64,000 nt of DNA from Streptomyces sp. NBC_01428 (lineage in GTDB: Bacteria > Actinomycetota > Actinomycetes > Streptomycetales > Streptomycetaceae), in contig NZ_CP109499.1 in NCBI RefSeq assembly GCF_036231965.1, positions 4,278,001 through 4,342,000 on the forward strand. Direction: 5' to 3'. Every line of letters begins with the position of its first letter. Position 1 is the first letter of the stretch. The notes under the pieces were generated by a model that worked only from the letters and a program-made list of their open reading frames with translations, had not been told where the DNA came from and did no database searches. Shown here piece by piece: positions 35,164-43,409 of this stretch. The position numbers were made by a program, and so were the translations under genes.

Positions 35164-35300
35164 GTCGGAAAGCAAACCGCTTTTGCTGCAAAAACACAAA
35201 CCCCTGGCAGAGACTCAGTGGACAGCGACCGCCGGGAAAGATGCGCGTTTCGGACATAGGGCACCTGGGCATGGCGCTCGGCCGGAATAGCCGACAGCGA

Positions 35301-35870
35301 TCACAGATGCAGAAGCATCCGGCTGTTGCCCAAGGTGTTCGGTTTCACCCGTTCGAGACCGAGGAACTCCGCCACACCCTCGTCATAGGAACGCAGGAGC
35401 TCGGCGTACACCTCGGTGTCGACAGGAGTCTCACCGATCTCCACGAAGCCGTGCTTGGCGAAGAAGCCGACTTCGAAGGTGAGACAGAAAACCCGCCGAA
35501 CGCCGAGCCACCGGGCGGTCTGCAGCAACTTCTCCAGCAGTTGGTGACCCACCCCGAGGCCCTTGACCGTCGGGTTCACGGCGAGAGTGCGGACTTCCGC
35601 GAGGTCTTCCCACATGACGTGCAGCGCACCGCAGCCGACGACCTCGGCGTTGTCGTCGCGTTCCGCGACCCAGAACTCCTGGATGTCCTCGTAAAGAGTG
35701 ACCGTGGGTTTGTCGAGGAGGATGCGGCGGCGCACGTTCGCGTCAAGGAGCCGGCGTACGGCCGCGACATCGCTGGTCCTGGCCCGCCGGACGGTGAGGG
35801 CTTTTGCGGCGACTTCGGGATGCTGTGCCGGAAGATCTGCTGGAACCTCTGCGGGATGCTCTGCTGGCAT
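35301..35870 (-). CDS. argA: Amino-acid N-acetyltransferase (GNAT, short ArgA type)
   Basis: 189 residues. GNAT fold with acetyl-CoA motif VNPTVKGLGVGHQLLEKLL and the downstream FCLTFEVGFFAKHGFVEIGE typical of N-acetylglutamate synthases. It matches the short actinobacterial ArgA type (like Mycobacterium tuberculosis Rv2747) that lacks the kinase-like domain. It would supply N-acetylglutamate for arginine synthesis. Follows the BlaI-type regulator gene by nine bases, so co-transcribed. Confidence 0.82.
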   Translation of the reverse strand: MPAEHPAEVPADLPAQHPEVAAKALTVRRARTSDVAAVRRLLDANVRRRILLDKPTVTLYEDIQEFWVAERDDNAEVVGCGALHVMWEDLAEVRTLAVNPTVKGLGVGHQLLEKLLQTARWLGVRRVFCLTFEVGFFAKHGFVEIGETPVDTEVYAELLRSYDEGVAEFLGLERVKPNTLGNSRMLLHL

Positions 35871-35879
35871 GAGCGGACG

Positions 35880-36341
35880 CTATCGCCCGGAGCCGTCCTC
35901 GTGGGCGGCGGGGTTCTCCTCGGACGGCTCGGCCGCCGCCGGCCTTTCGGCGGCTTCGGAACCGGGCGGTTCGGGGAGTTCGGGCCCTTGCACCATGCGT
36001 ACGGCATCCCTGAGAGCGACCCGTTGTTCCTCGCTCATCATCCCGAAGAAGGCGACCAGAGCGGCCGCCGGGTTGTCGCTCTGCGACCAGGCGTCGTTCA
36101 TGAGGGCGGCGGAGTAGGCGGCTCGCGTGGAGACCGCTTCATATCGATAGGCCCGGCCTTCCGCCTCCCGGCGGACCCAGCCCTTCTGATGGAGATTGTC
36201 CAAAACGGTCATCACCGTGGTGTACGCGATGGACCGTTCCTGTTGAAGGTCTTCCAGGACTTCCCGAACGGTCACCGGGCGGTTCCACTTCCACACCCGC
36301 GTCATGACCGAGTCTTCGAGTTCTCCCAATGGGCGAGGCAC
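35880..36341 (-). CDS. BlaI/MecI-family winged-helix regulator
   Basis: 153 residues from GTG 36341. The winged helix reads LGELEDSVMTRVWKWNRPVTVREVLEDL, then SIAYTTVMTVLDNLHQKGWVRR, the BlaI/CopY signature with dimerising helices after. The acidic/Pro-rich tail is not conserved. No BlaR1-like sensor protease is seen next to it, and no beta-lactamase, so the trigger is unknown. A longer in-frame start at 36407 would read through the upstream terminator and is rejected. Confidence 0.88.
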   Translation of the reverse strand: MPRPLGELEDSVMTRVWKWNRPVTVREVLEDLQQERSIAYTTVMTVLDNLHQKGWVRREAEGRAYRYEAVSTRAAYSAALMNDAWSQSDNPAAALVAFFGMMSEEQRVALRDAVRMVQGPELPEPPGSEAAERPAAAEPSEENPAAHEDGSGR

Positions 36342-36377
36342 AGTCCAGAACAATAGTGGGAGAGAGTCAACAAAAAG

Positions 36378-36430
36378 GGCGTACGACTCGAAGAACGTAT
36401 GAAACACATGAAACGTCCGAGTCGTACGCC
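36378..36430 (-). terminator. Terminator with a 27-base loop
   Basis: Perfect 13-base arms (36378-36390 and 36418-36430) around a 27-base AT-rich loop, followed on the minus strand by CCCTTTTTGTT. A true T tract is rare in this window, so this is a good intrinsic terminator for the small membrane protein gene upstream. Confidence 0.75.
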
Positions 36431-36513
36431 GGGCAGGGCGCGGTTCGTGTCGGGGCGGCCGTGTGCCGCGGAGCCCCGGGCGGGCGCCGCACGGGGGTGG
36501 CGCCCCGGAGGGG

Positions 36514-36699
36514 TCAGACCCCGGCGTCCTTGGGGCCCGAGGCCTGCTGGGCGCTCTCCGCGCGCGCGAGGACGGCGTCGACGGCCGCGTCCTCCTTGGC
36601 CTTGTTGGCGCCGCCCTGGGTCTTCACGATCGTCACGATGAGCCCGATGAAGAAGACGGCCATCACGACGGGGGGCACGAGCGCGGAGACGTAGTCCAT
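36514..36699 (-). CDS. Small single-pass membrane protein
   Basis: 61 residues from ATG 36699, with GGAGG directly upstream and a TACTCT -10 before that. One hydrophobic span (VPPVVMAVFFIGLIVTIV) and a charged helical tail (KAKEDAAVDAVLARAESAQQ). No known function; well supported by start signals, terminator and codon use. Opposite frames over this DNA are shadows. Confidence 0.75.
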   Translation of the reverse strand: MDYVSALVPPVVMAVFFIGLIVTIVKTQGGANKAKEDAAVDAVLARAESAQQASGPKDAGV

Positions 36700-36754
36700 G
36701 CCTCCAGAGTAGCCAGGGGGCGCCATGCCGATGTCTCGGGGTCGGCGACCGGGG

Positions 36755-37390
36755 TCAGCCCGCCGCGAGCTGCTGCGGAGGGTTCGCCGGGGGCGGTCCC
36801 GACTTGCGGCGCGGCGGGAAGACCTCACCCGGGGTGGGAATGGGGCGGTCCGTGCGCGGGGTCCTGGACGGGGGCCGCGACGGGGGTTTCGGCTCAGCCG
36901 TCTTCTCCGGCCGGTCGGCGGACCGGCCTCCGGGCAGCGCCAGCAGCCGGGTGCGGGACGCCGGCACCGACGGGACCGCCGCGACCGAGCGGTCCGCGAG
37001 CCGGGTGCGTACGTCCTGCTCGGCGAGAACCCGGCAGCGGTCCAGCAGGGCCGCCGCGGCGGGGTTGCCGCGCAGCGCGCGGAGGGCGGCGAGGTCGTCG
37101 GGGTTCGGCCGGTAGCCGGCCGCGAGGACCTCCTCCAGGAGCACGAGGTATCCGCCGGCGGTGCCCGGCAGCGCGGCGCGGTAGCGGGCGAGGTCCGCCA
37201 GCAGGAAGGCCCGCAGTCTGGCCCCCTCGTGGAGCGCCTCGTCGACGGACTCGGCGAGGCGGAGGCAGTCCTGGACGTCCTCGGCCGAGACGGGACTGGG
37301 GTGCAGGGCAAGGGCGAGAGCGCGACGGAGCACACGCAGCTCCTCCGCACCGAACGCCATGCCGCCGTGGGATCCGTAGGGCGTGGGCAT
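36755..37390 (-). CDS. Conserved hypothetical protein, helical
   Basis: 211 residues from ATG 37390, six bases after TATCGT on the minus strand (37397-37402), so likely leaderless. The N-terminal two thirds is a helical domain (AEELRVLRRALALALHPSPVSAEDVQDCLRLAESVDEALHEG); the C-terminal third is Pro/Arg-rich and disordered. Unknown function. Possibly transcribed with the small membrane protein 55 bases downstream. Confidence 0.7.
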   Translation of the reverse strand: MPTPYGSHGGMAFGAEELRVLRRALALALHPSPVSAEDVQDCLRLAESVDEALHEGARLRAFLLADLARYRAALPGTAGGYLVLLEEVLAAGYRPNPDDLAALRALRGNPAAAALLDRCRVLAEQDVRTRLADRSVAAVPSVPASRTRLLALPGGRSADRPEKTAEPKPPSRPPSRTPRTDRPIPTPGEVFPPRRKSGPPPANPPQQLAAG

Positions 37391-37672
37391 GCGGCGACGA
37401 TACGCGCTAATCAGACAAAAGCCGCATAGCGAAAGAAATATGGCGCGCCTCGTTCGGGAGCGGTCATCGGAGAACACCGGGGCGGGGGTCCACGGGAACT
37501 CTCCGGGTAAGTCCGCGGGCAACGACATGGCGGAGATTCCGGGAACAGGTCGCGCACAACGTCGCGGATGCCGAAGAACCTGAAGAAGCAGAAGAAGCCG
37601 ATGCCGAAGGAGTCGTATTTCGGGAAGGCGCGGCAGCGGCGCGTCAATTCCGAAGGAGTTCGGGGCGATGCT

Positions 37673-37701
37673 CCGGGGTCCGGCCGGTGGCCGGACCCCG
37701 G
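37673..37701. terminator. Terminator after coaX
   Basis: A perfect 13-base stem (37673-37685 with 37689-37701) and three-base loop, five bases past the coaX stop. The remaining gap 37391-37672 has no gene I can support; a Lys-rich frame beginning at 37568 lacks a clear ribosome site and runs antisense into coaX. Confidence 0.75.
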
Positions 37702-37705
37702 GGGC

Positions 37706-38503
37706 TCACATGCGGGAGACGTTGCGCTCGTAGACCAGGCGCAGGCCGATCAGGGTCAGCCACGGTTCGTGTTCGTCGATCACCGAGGACTCGCCGAGCA
37801 CCATGGGGGCGAGGCCGCCCGTGGCGATGACGGTGACGTCCTCGGGGTCGTCGGCGAGCTCGCGCGCCATCCGGTTCACGACACCGTCGACCTGGCCGGC
37901 GAACCCGTAGATGATCCCGGACTGCATGGCCTCGACGGTGTTCTTGCCGATCACCGCGCGCGGCCGGGCCACCTCGATCTTGCGGAGCTGCGCGCCCCGC
38001 ACGCCGAGCGCCTCGACGGAGATCTCGATGCCGGGCGCGATGACACCGCCGATGTACTCGCCCCGCGCGCTGACGGCGTCGAACGTGGTCGCCGTGCCGA
38101 AGTCGACGACGATCGCCGGTCCCCCGTAGAGCTCGACGGCCGCGACGGAGTTGATGATCCGGTCGGCGCCGACCTCCTTCGGGTTGTCCGTGAGGATCGG
38201 CACGCCGGTCTTGACGCCGGGCTCGACGAGGACGGCGGGGACATCGCCGTAGTAGCGCCGCGTCACCTCGCGCAGTTCGTGCAGCACGGACGGGACGGTG
38301 GCGCAGATCGCGATGCCGTCGATGCCGTCGCCGAGCTCCTCGCCGAGCAGCGGGTGCATGCCCATGAGGCCCTGGAGCAGCACGGCGAGCTCGTCGGCGG
38401 TGCGGCGCGAGTCGGTGGAGATGCGCCAGTGCTCGACGATCTCCTCCCCGTCGAAGAGACCGAGGACCGTGTGGGTGTTGCCTACGTCGATGGTCAGCAG
38501 CAT
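37706..38503 (-). CDS. coaX: Type III pantothenate kinase
   Basis: 265 residues. Phosphorylates pantothenate, the first step of CoA synthesis. ASKHA motifs are clear: LLTIDVGNTHTVLGLFDG at the N-terminus, DNPKEVGADRIINSVAA and VVDFGTATTFDAV in the middle, and TGGLAPMV later. Start ATG 38503 lies eight bases after the nadC stop. Last gene of the cofactor operon. Confidence 0.95.
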   Translation of the reverse strand: MLLTIDVGNTHTVLGLFDGEEIVEHWRISTDSRRTADELAVLLQGLMGMHPLLGEELGDGIDGIAICATVPSVLHELREVTRRYYGDVPAVLVEPGVKTGVPILTDNPKEVGADRIINSVAAVELYGGPAIVVDFGTATTFDAVSARGEYIGGVIAPGIEISVEALGVRGAQLRKIEVARPRAVIGKNTVEAMQSGIIYGFAGQVDGVVNRMARELADDPEDVTVIATGGLAPMVLGESSVIDEHEPWLTLIGLRLVYERNVSRM

Positions 38504-38511
38504 GGCCGGGG

Positions 38512-39498
38512 TTACTCCGCCGCTCGCAGGTCGAGACCGATGTCCAGGATCGGCGAGGAGTGCGTGAGCGCGCCCACGGCCAGGAAGTCGACGCCCGTCC
38601 TCGCGTACGCCCCGGCGTTCTCCAGGGTGAGCCGGCCCGACGCCTCCAGGAGGGCCTTGCCCTCGACGACGCCCACCGCCTTCTCGCACTCGTCGGGGGT
38701 GAAGTTGTCCAGAAGGATCAGGTCGGCGCCCGCGTCCACGACCTCGCGGAGCTGGTCCAGGGTGTCGACCTCGACCTCGATCGGGAGGTCCGGGAAGGCT
38801 TCCCGTACGGCCTTGAAGGCCTGGGCGACGCCGCCCGCGGCGACCACGTGGTTGTCCTTGACCAGCGCGGCGTCCGAGAGGGACATGCGGTGGTTGACGC
38901 CGCCGCCGCAGCGCACGGCGAACTTCTCCAGGGCGCGCAGGCCCGGCGTGGTCTTGCGGGTGTCCCGGACGCGGGCCTTCGTGCCCTCCAGGGCGTCCGC
39001 CCACGCGCGCGTGGCGGTCGCGATGCCGGACAGGCGGCACAGGATGTTGAGCGCGCTGCGCTCGGCGGTCAGCAGGTCGCGGGTGCGGGTGGTGACGCTG
39101 AGCAGCGTCTGGCCCGCCTCGACACGGTCGCCGTCCTCGACGTGCCGCTCGACCTCGAACTCGTCCGTGCAGACCACCGAGAGCACCGCCTCGGCGACCC
39201 GCAGGCCGGCGACGACGCCCGCGTCCCGGGCGGTGAAGTCACCGGTGGACACGGCGTCCTCGGACACGGTCGCGACGCTCGTCACGTCCACCCCGTGGTC
39301 GAGGTCCTCCTGGATCGCCACGTTGGCGATGTCCTCGACCTCCAGGGGGTCGAGTCCGGCGTCGGCGAGGAGCTGGGCGAGCGCGGGGTCGAGGCCGCAC
39401 TCCAGGTACTCCTCGTCCGTTTCGGCGCCGCAGCCGCAGCCGTCGCCGCAGCCGCCGCTCTGGACGAGGGGAAGGTCGGGGGTGCTCACTTCGGTCAC
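38512..39498 (-). CDS. nadC: Nicotinate-nucleotide pyrophosphorylase with Cys-rich N-terminus
   Basis: 328 residues, longer than the usual 280-300. Converts quinolinate and PRPP to nicotinate mononucleotide. Core motifs include RDTRKTTPGLRALEKFAV, GGGVNHRMSLSDAALVKDNH and EVEVDTLDQ. An N-terminal extension of about 40 residues carries Cys17, Cys21, Cys23 and Cys34 (CGDGCGCG), a possible metal or redox site. GTG 39498 has GGAG just upstream and overlaps the nadB stop by four bases. Confidence 0.95.
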   Translation of the reverse strand: MTEVSTPDLPLVQSGGCGDGCGCGAETDEEYLECGLDPALAQLLADAGLDPLEVEDIANVAIQEDLDHGVDVTSVATVSEDAVSTGDFTARDAGVVAGLRVAEAVLSVVCTDEFEVERHVEDGDRVEAGQTLLSVTTRTRDLLTAERSALNILCRLSGIATATRAWADALEGTKARVRDTRKTTPGLRALEKFAVRCGGGVNHRMSLSDAALVKDNHVVAAGGVAQAFKAVREAFPDLPIEVEVDTLDQLREVVDAGADLILLDNFTPDECEKAVGVVEGKALLEASGRLTLENAGAYARTGVDFLAVGALTHSSPILDIGLDLRAAE

Positions 39499-41264
39499 TG
39501 CTCCTGGGGACGGGACGGGGGCGCCTGACGAGGCTGCCGGGTCGTCGGGGGGAAGTCTGCGGTATCGGTGGTCCGGACCGCGAGTGTCCGGTCGGGATTC
39601 AGCCGTACGACGATGTGGCGGCGCCAGTCCGTGTCGTCCCGGTCGGCGTGGTCCTCACGCCAGTGGCAGCCGCGGGTCTCCTCGCGCAGGAGGGCGGCGG
39701 CGACCAGGACGCGGGCCACGCACAGCAGGTTGGTCGCCTCCCAGGTGTCGACGCCCGGCTCGGAGGTCTTGCCGTTCTCGTCGAGGGCGTCCCGCGCCTC
39801 GCTGTGCAGCCGCTGGAGCTGGTCGGCCGCGGTCGCGAGGGACGCGGCGGAGCGCAGCACACCGGCGCCGCCGGTCATGATCCGCTGGATCGCGAACCGG
39901 GCCTCGGGGGCGAGCAGCGGGTGCGCGGGCTTCTCGGGGTGCGGGACCGGCTCGGGCACGCGCGCGTGGAGGCCGTTCGCGGCGTGGCTCGCCGCGATGT
40001 CGGCGGCGATGCGCTCGGCGTAGACCAGGCCTTCGAGCAGCGAGTTGGAGGCGAGCCGGTTGGCGCCGTGGACGCCGGTGCAGGCGACCTCGCCGCACGC
40101 GTACAGGCCGGGGACGGTGGTGTGGCCCCGGGCGTCGGTGCGGACGCCGCCGGAGGCGTAGTGCGCGGCCGGGGCGACCGGCACGGGCTCGGTGACCGGG
40201 TCGATGCCGTGGGCGCGGCAGGCGGCGAGGATGGTCGGGAAGCGGTGCTCCCACATGTCGGCGCCGAAGTGCCGGGCGTCGAGGAACATGTGCTCGGCGT
40301 CCTGCTCCTGCATGCGGCGCATGATGCCCTTGGCGACGATGTCGCGGGGCGCCAGCTCGGCCAGCTCGTGCTGGCCGACCATGAAGCGCACGCCGTCCGC
40401 GTCGACCAGGTGGGCTCCCTCGCCGCGGACCGCCTCGGAGACCAGCGGCTGCTGGCCCTCCGCGTCGGCCCCGAGGAACAGCACCGTCGGGTGGAACTGG
40501 ACGAATTCGAGGTCGGAGACCTCGGCGCCGGCGCGCAGGGCGAGGGCCACGCCGTCGCCCGTGGAGACGGACGGGTTGGTGGTCGCGGAGTAGACCTGGC
40601 CCATGCCGCCGGTGGCGAGGACCACGGCGGGCGCGTGCACGGCGCCCACGCCGTCGTGCTGGCCCTCTCCCATGACGTGCAGGGTGACGCCCGCGGTGCG
40701 GCCCTCGGCGTCGGTGAGGAGGTCGAGGACGAGCGCGTTCTCCACCGTGGTCAGGCCGCGCGCGCGGACCGCGTCGACGAGGGCCCGGGAGATCTCGGCG
40801 CCCGTGGCGTCGCCGCCCGCGTGCGCGATGCGCCGGCGGTGGTGACCGCCCTCCCGGGTGAGTTCGAGGCCGCCCTCCGAGGACTCGTCGAAGTGGGCGC
40901 CGGTCGCGATGAGCCGGCGGACGGCGTCGGGGCCCTCGGTGACGAGGATGCGCACCGCTTCCTCGTCGCACAGCCCGGCGCCCGCCACGAGGGTGTCGTC
41001 GAGGTGCTGCTCGGGGGTGTCGCCGTCGCCGAGGGCGGCGGCGATGCCGCCCTGCGCCCAGCGGGTCGAGCCGTCGTCGAGGCGGGCCTTGGTGACGACG
41101 ACGGTGCGCAGGCCCGCGGCCTCGCAGCGCAGGGCCGTGGTCAGCCCGGCGACGCCGGAGCCCACGACCACGACGTCGGCGGTGAGGGCCCAGCCGGGAG
41201 CGGGCGCGTGCAGGCGTATGCCGGTGCCTGCGGCGGTGTCTGAACCTGTGCCTTTGCCGGTCAC
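39495..41264 (-). CDS. nadB: L-aspartate oxidase
   Basis: 589 residues. FAD enzyme oxidising aspartate to iminoaspartate for NAD synthesis. N-terminal FAD loop VVVGSGVAGLTTAL, active-site region RWAQGGIAAALG, EFVQFHPT and PAAHYASGGVRTD (catalytic His/Arg), and the C-terminal helical domain (RIMTGGAGVLRSAASL). GTG 41264 overlaps the panC stop (GTGA). nadA is not in this window. Confidence 0.96.
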   Translation of the reverse strand: MTGKGTGSDTAAGTGIRLHAPAPGWALTADVVVVGSGVAGLTTALRCEAAGLRTVVVTKARLDDGSTRWAQGGIAAALGDGDTPEQHLDDTLVAGAGLCDEEAVRILVTEGPDAVRRLIATGAHFDESSEGGLELTREGGHHRRRIAHAGGDATGAEISRALVDAVRARGLTTVENALVLDLLTDAEGRTAGVTLHVMGEGQHDGVGAVHAPAVVLATGGMGQVYSATTNPSVSTGDGVALALRAGAEVSDLEFVQFHPTVLFLGADAEGQQPLVSEAVRGEGAHLVDADGVRFMVGQHELAELAPRDIVAKGIMRRMQEQDAEHMFLDARHFGADMWEHRFPTILAACRAHGIDPVTEPVPVAPAAHYASGGVRTDARGHTTVPGLYACGEVACTGVHGANRLASNSLLEGLVYAERIAADIAASHAANGLHARVPEPVPHPEKPAHPLLAPEARFAIQRIMTGGAGVLRSAASLATAADQLQRLHSEARDALDENGKTSEPGVDTWEATNLLCVARVLVAAALLREETRGCHWREDHADRDDTDWRRHIVVRLNPDRTLAVRTTDTADFPPTTRQPRQAPPSRPQEQ

Positions 41265-42253
41265 GAGGCGGCTCCGAAGGTGAGGGGGATGTTGTCGATC
41301 AGCCGGGTGGTCCCGACCCGGGCGGCGACGGCGAGGACCGCCTCGCCGGTGAAGTCGTCCTGGATGTCGCTGAAGTCGGACGGGTCGACGAGGGCGAGGT
41401 AGTCCAGGGTCAGCGGCGGGTTCATGCGGGCCGCCTCGTCGAGGACGAGCCGGGCGGCCGAGCGGACGCCGACGGGTCCGCCGGGGGCGGCCTTCGCGAC
41501 GGCGTGCGCGTCGGCCGCGGCCCGGGACTCGCCCAGGGCGCTGAGGGCCTCGGCACGCGCGCGGGTGGCGGGCACCTCGCGGGCCCGGGCGCGCAGCGCC
41601 TCCTGCGCGGCGTGCCGGTCGCGGCCCGCGAACAGGGCCTGCGAGAGGGCGAGGGCGGTGCGCCGCTCCGTCGCCGCCAGGTAGCGGTTGCGGCTGGAGA
41701 GGGCGAGGCCGTCCTCCTCGCGCACCGTGGGCACGCCGACGATGTCCACGCCGAAGTTCAGGTCGCGGACCATGCGCCGGATCAGCGCCAGCTGCTGGGC
41801 GTCCTTCTGCCCGAACAGGGCGGCGTCCGGGCGCGTGAGGTGCAGGAGCTTGGCGACGACGGTGAGCATGCCGTCGAAGTGCCCCGGCCGCGCGGAGCCC
41901 TCCAGGAGTTCGCCCATCGGTCCGGCGGAGATCCGGACCTGCGGTTCGCCGCCGGGGTAGACCTCGTCGACGGAGGGCGCGAACACGACGTCCGCACCGG
42001 CCAGGCCGGCGATCTTCAGGTCGGCGTCGAGGGTGCGCGGGTAGCGGTCGAGGTCCTCGCCCTGCCCGAACTGGAGGGGGTTCACGAAGACGGTCACGAC
42101 GACCTCGCCGTCGTCGCCCGCGATCTCCCGGGCGGTGCGGACCAGGGTGGCGTGCCCCTCGTGGAGGGCGCCCATCGTCATGACGACGGCGCGGCGGCCC
42201 GAGCGGGCGCGCTCGTGCAGCTCGGCGGCGGTGCGCAGCAGCGCGGTGGTCAT
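41261..42253 (-). CDS. panC: Pantothenate synthetase
   Basis: 330 residues. Joins pantoate and beta-alanine with ATP. HIGH-type motif MGALHEGHATLVR, pantoate-binding VFVNPLQFGQGEDLDRYP, KMSKS-like LSSRNRYL. ATG 42253 overlaps the stop of the DUF2520 gene by four bases (ATGA). With coaX downstream, two CoA-pathway steps are in one operon. Confidence 0.96.
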   Translation of the reverse strand: MTTALLRTAAELHERARSGRRAVVMTMGALHEGHATLVRTAREIAGDDGEVVVTVFVNPLQFGQGEDLDRYPRTLDADLKIAGLAGADVVFAPSVDEVYPGGEPQVRISAGPMGELLEGSARPGHFDGMLTVVAKLLHLTRPDAALFGQKDAQQLALIRRMVRDLNFGVDIVGVPTVREEDGLALSSRNRYLAATERRTALALSQALFAGRDRHAAQEALRARAREVPATRARAEALSALGESRAAADAHAVAKAAPGGPVGVRSAARLVLDEAARMNPPLTLDYLALVDPSDFSDIQDDFTGEAVLAVAARVGTTRLIDNIPLTFGAAS

Positions 42254-43188
42254 CGGGTGTCTCCCTCGGTCCCCTGGGTGCCGTCCGCTCCGTCGGCGAG
42301 TACGCCGAGGAGGTCCTCGGCGAGTTCCGGCTTGAGCAGTCCGTGGGCGAGCGCGCGGTCGGCCGTCGCGCGGGCCATCGCGAGATAGCCGGCGACGGTC
42401 TGCGGCGCGTGCTCGCGCAGTTCGGCGACGTGCGCGGCGACCGTGCCGGCGTCACCGCGCGCGACGGGTCCGGTGAGGGCCGCGTCGCCCGATCGCAGGG
42501 CGTTGTCCAGCGCGGCGCCCAGCAGTGGGCCGAGCATCCGGTCCGGGGCCTCGACACCGGCGGTGCGCAGCAGCTCCATGGATTCGGCGACCAGGGTCAC
42601 CAGGTGGTTGGCACCGAGGGCGAGGGCCGCGTGGTAGAGCGGCCGGGACTCCTCGGCGATCCACTCGGGCTCGCCGCCCATCTCGATCACCAGGGCCTCG
42701 GCGGCCAGCCGCAGTGCGTCGGGCGCGGTGACCCCGAAGGAGCAGCCGGCGAGCCGCTGGACGTCCACCGCGGTACCGGTGAAGGTCATCGCGGGGTGCA
42801 GCGCGAGCGGCAGCGCGCCCGCCCTGAGGACCGGGTCGAGGACACGCGCGCCGTACCGGCCGGAGGTGTGCACGACGAGCTGGCCGGGGCGGACTGCGCC
42901 GGTCTCGGCGAGTCCCTCGACGAGACCGGGCAGGGCGTCGTCCGGGACGGTCAGCAGCACCAGTTCGGAGCGCTCCAGGACCTGCGCCGGGGAGAGCAGC
43001 GGCACGTCGGGCAGCAGCTGCGCCGCGCGGCGCCGGGAGGCGTCCGAGACGCCCGAGACGGCCACCGGGCGGTGGCCGGCGAGCTGGAGCGCCGCGGCGA
43101 GCGCGGGGCCGACACGGCCGGCGCCGACGACGCCGACGGCGAGCCGCGCGGGGCGGTCCTTGGGCTCTGACTGCGGGAATGTACTCAC
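42250..43188 (-). CDS. Rossmann-fold/DUF2520 protein, candidate pantoate-branch reductase
   Basis: 312 residues from GTG 43188. Rossmann loop VGVVGAGRVGPALAAAL near residue 18, LLTVPDDALPGLV, HTSGRYGARVLDPVLRAGA, HPAMTFTG, then a helical DUF2520 domain with LYHAALALGANHLVTLVAE. The layout is that of ketopantoate reductase-like and F420/NADP oxidoreductase-like enzymes. First gene of the operon with panC, nadB, nadC and coaX. A role in supplying pantoate is inference from coupling with panC. Confidence 0.85.
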   Translation of the reverse strand: MSTFPQSEPKDRPARLAVGVVGAGRVGPALAAALQLAGHRPVAVSGVSDASRRRAAQLLPDVPLLSPAQVLERSELVLLTVPDDALPGLVEGLAETGAVRPGQLVVHTSGRYGARVLDPVLRAGALPLALHPAMTFTGTAVDVQRLAGCSFGVTAPDALRLAAEALVIEMGGEPEWIAEESRPLYHAALALGANHLVTLVAESMELLRTAGVEAPDRMLGPLLGAALDNALRSGDAALTGPVARGDAGTVAAHVAELREHAPQTVAGYLAMARATADRALAHGLLKPELAEDLLGVLADGADGTQGTEGDTR

Positions 43189-43409
43189 TCGACGGCGGCC
43201 TTCCGTTCCAGTCCGCTCCGGGTACCGGACGATTTCTCGTCATGTTAACGCGATTGCCTCGGGGGGCGTTCGGTCGTCCACAGGCTGTGGGTGCCCGCGG
43301 ACGGCCCCGGCATCCGGTCCCTCGACCGCGCGGGCATGATCTGCGCAGGTCAGGGGTGTGCGGAAAATTCGAGATGACCGGCCGGGCAGGCTCAGGACAT
43401 CATCCAGGG

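Noticed and set aside
37568..37680. Lys-rich short frame (MPKNLKKQKKPMPKES) near the coaX terminator
   Set aside because: Looks superficially like a small ribosomal protein but lacks a ribosome site and its frame runs on antisense into coaX without a plausible end.
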